DNA from: Clostridium thermobutyricum | GTDB lineage: Bacteria; Bacillota; Clostridia; Ch29 | DNA length: 64,000 nucleotides | Assembly: GCA_016842005.1 (NCBI GenBank) | Contig: JAENYD010000010.1 | Coordinates: 1 to 64,000 of the forward strand | Direction of reading: 5' to 3' | Shown: one piece after another, positions 60,494-64,000 of the stretch | Layout: every line of letters starts with the position of its first letter | Position numbering within the stretch: position 1 is the stretch's first letter | Made by a program: the position numbers and the translations under genes | Notes under the pieces: model-generated | Seen by the model: the letters and a program-made list of their open reading frames with translations, nothing else | Databases searched by the model: none | Told to the model about the DNA's origin: nothing

Positions 60494-60754
60494 CTATTTA
60501 TTTTTCGCAAGTTCTATAACTTCGTTTATTTTTGACATAATATATTCATATGCCTTTTCAGAATGGGGAATCAGGCATTTGCTGCAGTCCTTGGTACCAT
60601 CCTCCGTATATACAAAGTTACCCCCGCATCTATCCTTCAGTGGATATAGAGGGCAATAGCAGAACAAGCAGTTGAATTTTTCCCTGTCCTTAACCGTATG
60701 GCAGGGGAAAAATTCGCATCTGTCATTGGTAAAATGCATGTAGTTGTAATTCAT
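60494..60754 (-). CDS. Cysteine-rich small-domain protein under cobalamin control
   Basis: 86 residues from an ATG eight bases after GGGAGG. Cysteines fall as NDRCEFFPCH, FNCLFCYCPLYPLKDRCGG and DCSKCLIPH, the layout of the cysteine-rich small domain family (PF04071-like), thought to bind metal. A cobalamin riboswitch lies upstream, so the protein is likely part of cobalt or corrinoid handling; that is inference from the regulation. Confidence 0.8.
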   Translation of the reverse strand: MNYNYMHFTNDRCEFFPCHTVKDREKFNCLFCYCPLYPLKDRCGGNFVYTEDGTKDCSKCLIPHSEKAYEYIMSKINEVIELAKNK

Positions 60755-60841
60755 TCTCAATACCTCCCTGTTTGCGATCATTGGCTACAGTTGCTTCAGA
60801 TATTATGCCGTCCCAACTCAATGGCATTATATACTATCAGG

Positions 60842-60877
60842 GAAAATAAAAGTCCCTCAGCTATTTGCCAAGGGACG
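60842..60877 (-). terminator. Expression-platform terminator of the cobalamin riboswitch
   Basis: GTCCCT / AGGGAC stem then CTTTTATTTTCC on the minus strand, between the aptamer and the cysteine-rich gene. Confidence 0.75.
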
Positions 60878-60919
60878 GTTACCCGCAAAACCAACCACTT
60901 GTTATACAGCAACCCAATC

Positions 60920-61110
60920 CTTATCCCGGGCAGTTGCCGTTCCATCAGGCAGGTCTTCTGGCTCTCGTGTCATCCTCCTCCCACACCTTCCTGCAGTATA
61001 TCTGCAGTGGCACGCCGGGGATTCGTCTCCGATTACAGCGGCGGGTCCGCGCCGGGATTTCACCGGCTTCCCTATTATCCCTCTTAAAAGGGCACCTGAC
61101 AGCGTCATTT
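60920..61110 (-). promoter_or_regulatory. Cobalamin riboswitch
   Basis: Minus strand carries the B12-box and core: TCAGGTGCCC, AATAGGGAAGCCGGTGAAA, GCGCGGACCCGCCGCTGTAA, GGAAGGTGTGG, GATGACACGAGAGCCAGAAG, ACCTGCC. Fits the adenosylcobalamin class. It controls the small cysteine-rich gene below it; the SLC13 transporter upstream is not in its path. Confidence 0.96.
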
Positions 61111-61220
61111 CAGTATGTTGTTGTTTAAATAGATTATATAGGATTCCATACCAAAACACAATAATAAAAACATTTATTTCTGTCCCGGTTATAAGGTCTC
61201 AGGAACGAAAACCCACCGTA

Positions 61221-62582
61221 TTAAAGAAGTCCAATCACTCTCCACCACGGAATAAATATAAGCAGTGCCACGGCAAAAGTCAATATCGTCAGGCCCAGTC
61301 CCAGTTTCAGAGTATGCCTGTTCCCGTAATAACCGTTGCCGAAACCTATCATCACTGTTACGTGATGAAAAGGAAGCAGGTAATGAATATTCACCGAAAC
61401 ATATGTCAACAAAACAACAACTTCCACCGGCAGATGCCCGGATACCATTTGGACAAGGCTGGGTATTATAACTGATAGGGAAGTTATCAGGCTTCCCATT
61501 GTCATATGAAGCACCATAACAAGTATTATAATAAAGGGAATATACAACAGCGAACCGGTTTCTGGAAAAAATCCCACCAGATAGTCGCTCATTCTGTAGG
61601 CCACGCCGCTGCCTATCATTACCTTCCCTATGGAAAATTCAGCAGTCAGGAATATCAGCAGGCTGATATTAATCGCCCTGAAATCCCTCAGCCCTACAAT
61701 GCCGGTGACAAACATTGCAGCAGTACCTATCAGCGCAGTTATTGCAGGGCTTATGGAATGCAACGGCTCTGTCAGCCACAGGAGAATAACCGCCAAAGTT
61801 ATTGTCAGGGCAATCCTTTCCTGTCTGCCAAGCTCCAGTTTCTCCATCTGGTCTCTTTTAACAAGTCTGATATTAACTATATCCTTCCTGAATGTAAGCA
61901 CAAACAGGACCGCTACGAGAACGGTTGCCAACAATCCCGGCAGTGTCATATATTTTATCCACTCGATATAAGTCATGTCAATACCGCCGAATTTTAAAGC
62001 GGCATAATTCAGAATAATATCCCCGTTCAGAAAGAGCATTGATGTCACGGTGGATGCTGCGAATATACTGAATATAATGACATCCTTGGCATTACCGGCA
62101 ATGTCGTTATTCCTGATGAAGTTCATATATATGGATGACAGCAGTATTACCCTTGGAAAAGGCTGAGGTATGATAAAAATCAGTAATATACCCAGGATAA
62201 AAGACATTATGGTTAATTTAGACACGCTGTCACAATATTTTGATAGCACATGCCGGGAAAACCTGTCGGCAACCTTGGAATTGACAATCCCCTGGGACAG
62301 CAGAAACGACGCCACAATCAGGATAATATTATCGGACAGGGGAAAATACATAACGCTTTTGAAAGGGGTTCTGCCAAAAATCACAAAAACAGTCAACAGC
62401 ATTATTGACGCAAAATCCCTGTTTACAATACCGGACCCCCACCATATAATGGTGAGCAGGAGACTTCCCAGCACTATACTCTGACTGATATCCATATTAA
62501 ATGGTTTAAACAGTACTATTAGTGAAGGTAGTATCAAAGAAATCAGTACATATATTATTCTGTTTCTGTTGCTTTCTGTCAT
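61221..62582 (-). CDS. SLC13/DASS-type anion transporter
   Basis: About 453 residues with 11-12 membrane segments. LSDNIILIVASFLLSQGI and the late SLITSLSVIIPSLV with YVSVNIHYLLPFHHVTVMIGF resemble the two hairpin regions of divalent anion sodium symporters, though the classical SNT motifs are altered, so the ligand is uncertain. It follows ptb by 14 bases, suggesting export or import of an organic acid linked to acyl-phosphate metabolism. Start at the ATG after AGGAGCGG. Confidence 0.8.
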   Translation of the reverse strand: MTESNRNRIIYVLISLILPSLIVLFKPFNMDISQSIVLGSLLLTIIWWGSGIVNRDFASIMLLTVFVIFGRTPFKSVMYFPLSDNIILIVASFLLSQGIVNSKVADRFSRHVLSKYCDSVSKLTIMSFILGILLIFIIPQPFPRVILLSSIYMNFIRNNDIAGNAKDVIIFSIFAASTVTSMLFLNGDIILNYAALKFGGIDMTYIEWIKYMTLPGLLATVLVAVLFVLTFRKDIVNIRLVKRDQMEKLELGRQERIALTITLAVILLWLTEPLHSISPAITALIGTAAMFVTGIVGLRDFRAINISLLIFLTAEFSIGKVMIGSGVAYRMSDYLVGFFPETGSLLYIPFIIILVMVLHMTMGSLITSLSVIIPSLVQMVSGHLPVEVVVLLTYVSVNIHYLLPFHHVTVMIGFGNGYYGNRHTLKLGLGLTILTFAVALLIFIPWWRVIGLL

Positions 62583-62596
62583 CAGACCGCTCCTTT

Positions 62597-63496
62597 TCAA
62601 CCCGAGATGTAGTTTGCCAGTGCAACCGATAATAATTTGTTCTCTATTGTATCTGTTCTGGAAGTCATTACTATGGGTGCCCCTGCTCCCATAACAGCGG
62701 CTGCCACTTTCTTCCCGGCAAAATATACCAGTGACTTGGTCAGTACGTTCCCCACCTGCAGGTTAGGTACCACCAGCACATCCGCATTACCTGCCACCTC
62801 ACCTGCGATTTTCTTATGCATGGCAGCTTCAGGCGAGATGGCATTGTCCAGCGCAAAGGGTCCGTCAACCACGCAGTTTTTTATCTGTCCTCTGTCGCCC
62901 ATCTTGCTCAGAATGGCGGCATCCAGGGTATCGGGTATGGCCGGGTTGACCACTTCCACGGCGGACAGCAATGCCACCCTGGGTTTGTCATATCCCAGTT
63001 TTAATGCAAGCTCAACGGCATTTTCTATTATCTGTTTCTTTTCAGCCAGGTCCGGCTGAATGCTCATGGCACAGTCGGTTAAAAGCTGTAATCCTTCCCC
63101 GCCGTACTCTTTGTCATAAACGGATATCTGACTGATCAGCTTACCTCTGTTCAACCCCGTATCCTTATTCAGAACAGCCTTCAGAAAAGTCCCCGTGTGT
63201 AATAATCCTTTCATTACAGCCCCGGCTTTTCCCTGCCTTACCGTCTCCACAGCCTTCTCGGCTGCTGATTTATGGTCAGGCCGGTGAATTATCTCAAGGT
63301 CAAGATTATAACCATTCTCCACGGCCATATTATTAATCTTGTCGGCATCTCCTATCAATATGAAATCTGCCAGTCCCATCTTCATGGACTGGTCCACAAT
63401 CTTAAGTACATCCAGGTCTTCCGCCGCAGCTACCGCAATCTTTTTCTTCTTCCCGCCTTTCACCTCATCGAACAAATGGTCCAGGTTCTTTAACAT
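62597..63496 (-). CDS. ptb: Phosphate butyryltransferase (or related acyltransferase)
   Basis: About 299 residues of the PTA_PTB fold. LKIVDQSMKMGLADFILIGDA, GAVMKGLLHTGTFLKAVLNKD and TSRTDTIENKLLSVALA are typical of Ptb. It converts butyryl-CoA plus phosphate to butyryl phosphate, used by the kinase encoded just upstream. Start at the second ATG after AGGAGG. Confidence 0.93.
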   Translation of the reverse strand: MLKNLDHLFDEVKGGKKKKIAVAAAEDLDVLKIVDQSMKMGLADFILIGDADKINNMAVENGYNLDLEIIHRPDHKSAAEKAVETVRQGKAGAVMKGLLHTGTFLKAVLNKDTGLNRGKLISQISVYDKEYGGEGLQLLTDCAMSIQPDLAEKKQIIENAVELALKLGYDKPRVALLSAVEVVNPAIPDTLDAAILSKMGDRGQIKNCVVDGPFALDNAISPEAAMHKKIAGEVAGNADVLVVPNLQVGNVLTKSLVYFAGKKVAAAVMGAGAPIVMTSRTDTIENKLLSVALANYISG

Positions 63497-63553
63497 GTCC
63501 ATCCTCCTCTACATTGCATTTCAGTCCCCTTACCCTCTGCAGGTTTGGGAGTA

Positions 63554-64000
63554 TTATTCATACAGCAGAGGTTTCTCCTCGCCATTAAGATATCTCAGGG
63601 CACCCTCCGCCAGTGCCTCCATTTCGTTTTCTCCGGGGTTAACATATATGGGGCTTATGAATGAAACCCTTTCCCTGATGAAATTCACCAGTCTCTCCGA
63701 ATAAGCAAGACTTCCGGTCAGAGCGATACCGTCTACACATCCTTTTAAGACCGCTGCAGCGGCCCCTATTTCTTTGGACACCTGATAGGCCATAGCTTCG
63801 AATACTTCAAGGGCTTCCCTGTCGCCATTGCTGATCCTCTCTTCCACTTCCAGACCGCTGTTGGTCCCTAGGTAGCTTACCAATCCACCTTTACCGGTCA
63901 GCATTTTTAGCACCTCATCCCTGGTGTACTTTCCGGAGAAGCACAATTTCACCAGATCCCCTGCGGGAATGGTACCTGCCCTTTCGGGTGAAAAAGGCCC
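63554..64000 (-). CDS. buk: Butyrate kinase, C-terminal part (runs off the window)
   Basis: About 149 codons in frame to the window edge with no start in sight. GPFSPERAGTIPAGDLVKLC, KGGLVSYLGTNSG and ALTGSLAYSERLV with FIRERVSFISPIYVNPGENE match the C-terminal half of butyrate kinase (ASKHA fold). It makes ATP and butyrate (or a branched acid) from the acyl phosphate supplied by Ptb. Gene order is buk-ptb-transporter. Confidence 0.93.
   Translation of the reverse strand, partial: GPFSPERAGTIPAGDLVKLCFSGKYTRDEVLKMLTGKGGLVSYLGTNSGLEVEERISNGDREALEVFEAMAYQVSKEIGAAAAVLKGCVDGIALTGSLAYSERLVNFIRERVSFISPIYVNPGENEMEALAEGALRYLNGEEKPLLYE

Noticed and set aside
1-64000. CRISPR array, prophage or integrated plasmid
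   Set aside because: No regularly spaced direct repeats, cas, integrase, terminase or replication genes were seen; the content is housekeeping and metabolic.

Overview
The window reads as chromosomal DNA of an anaerobic, low-to-moderate-GC Firmicute of the Clostridia class. Supporting signs are DegS/DegU, an Agr-type quorum system, FMN, cobalamin and c-di-AMP riboswitches, butyrate kinase with phosphotransbutyrylase, formate-tetrahydrofolate ligase, acyl-CoA dehydrogenase with EtfBA, two sigma-54 activators, frequent GTG/TTG starts and strong GGAGG ribosome binding sites. A more exact placement (for example near Thermosediminibacterales) is a guess. Most genes lie on the minus strand, so operons read from high to low coordinates.

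Region 1-10.8 kb: a stalk-domain secreted protein, a tRNA-Leu(CAG), an orphan copper-type CsoR repressor with its own operator, small redox and coiled-coil proteins, and an operon of a CAP/stalk surface protein, DegS, DegU, an M18 aminopeptidase, an unlisted 57-aa membrane protein, a ComEC-like metallo-hydrolase and a DUF3006 protein. An activase and a short 2-hydroxyacyl-CoA dehydratase-like protein follow. Region 11-17.4 kb: an acyl-CoA dehydrogenase-EtfB-EtfA-CoA transferase operon with a sigma-54 promoter and two upstream inverted-repeat sites; the adjacent PAS/AAA+ activator carries a matching site over its own -35 box.

Region 17.4-21.3 kb: a complete Agr-type module (membrane protein, GHKL kinase, AgrB, an AgrD with serine in place of the usual cysteine, LytTR regulator). 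Just after the regulator gene lie two 10-bp direct repeats with LytTR-like spacing, a promoter and a short terminated transcript that looks like an RNAIII-style small RNA. Region 21.3-30.3 kb: partial histidine degradation (hutI, ftcD), Hsp20, an M29 aminopeptidase, ThpR, YkuS, and a riboflavin operon under an FMN riboswitch. Region 30.4-33.6 kb (plus strand): a membrane coiled-coil protein and bactofilin, then a GlnK/GlnL-type two-component pair.

Region 33.6-41.7 kb: gene remnants (a TRAP permease N-terminus joined to a dehydrogenase C-terminus), an intact TAXI-TRAP transporter, a beta-keto acid cleavage enzyme, a class III aminotransferase with a sigma-54 promoter, and a second sigma-54 activator with a perfect 15-bp inverted repeat. 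Together these suggest uptake, transamination and CoA-dependent cleavage of an amino acid. Region 42-51.6 kb: an aspartate-type aminotransferase, CstA with a LytS/LytTR pair (pyruvate-type uptake by analogy with BtsSR), fhs, a dCMP deaminase-like protein and a NUDIX hydrolase. Region 51.7-57.2 kb: arginine operon argCJBD, with a divergent GNAT acetyltransferase under a c-di-AMP riboswitch carrying a large insertion. Region 57.3-64 kb: a flavodoxin-like reductase, PolX, guanylate kinase, a cysteine-rich protein under a cobalamin riboswitch, and buk-ptb with an SLC13-type transporter; buk runs off the right edge.

A family of four interspersed, RNA-like repeats (near 1.1, 1.5, 23.6 and 41.9 kb) is not explained by any gene and is among the most interesting signals.
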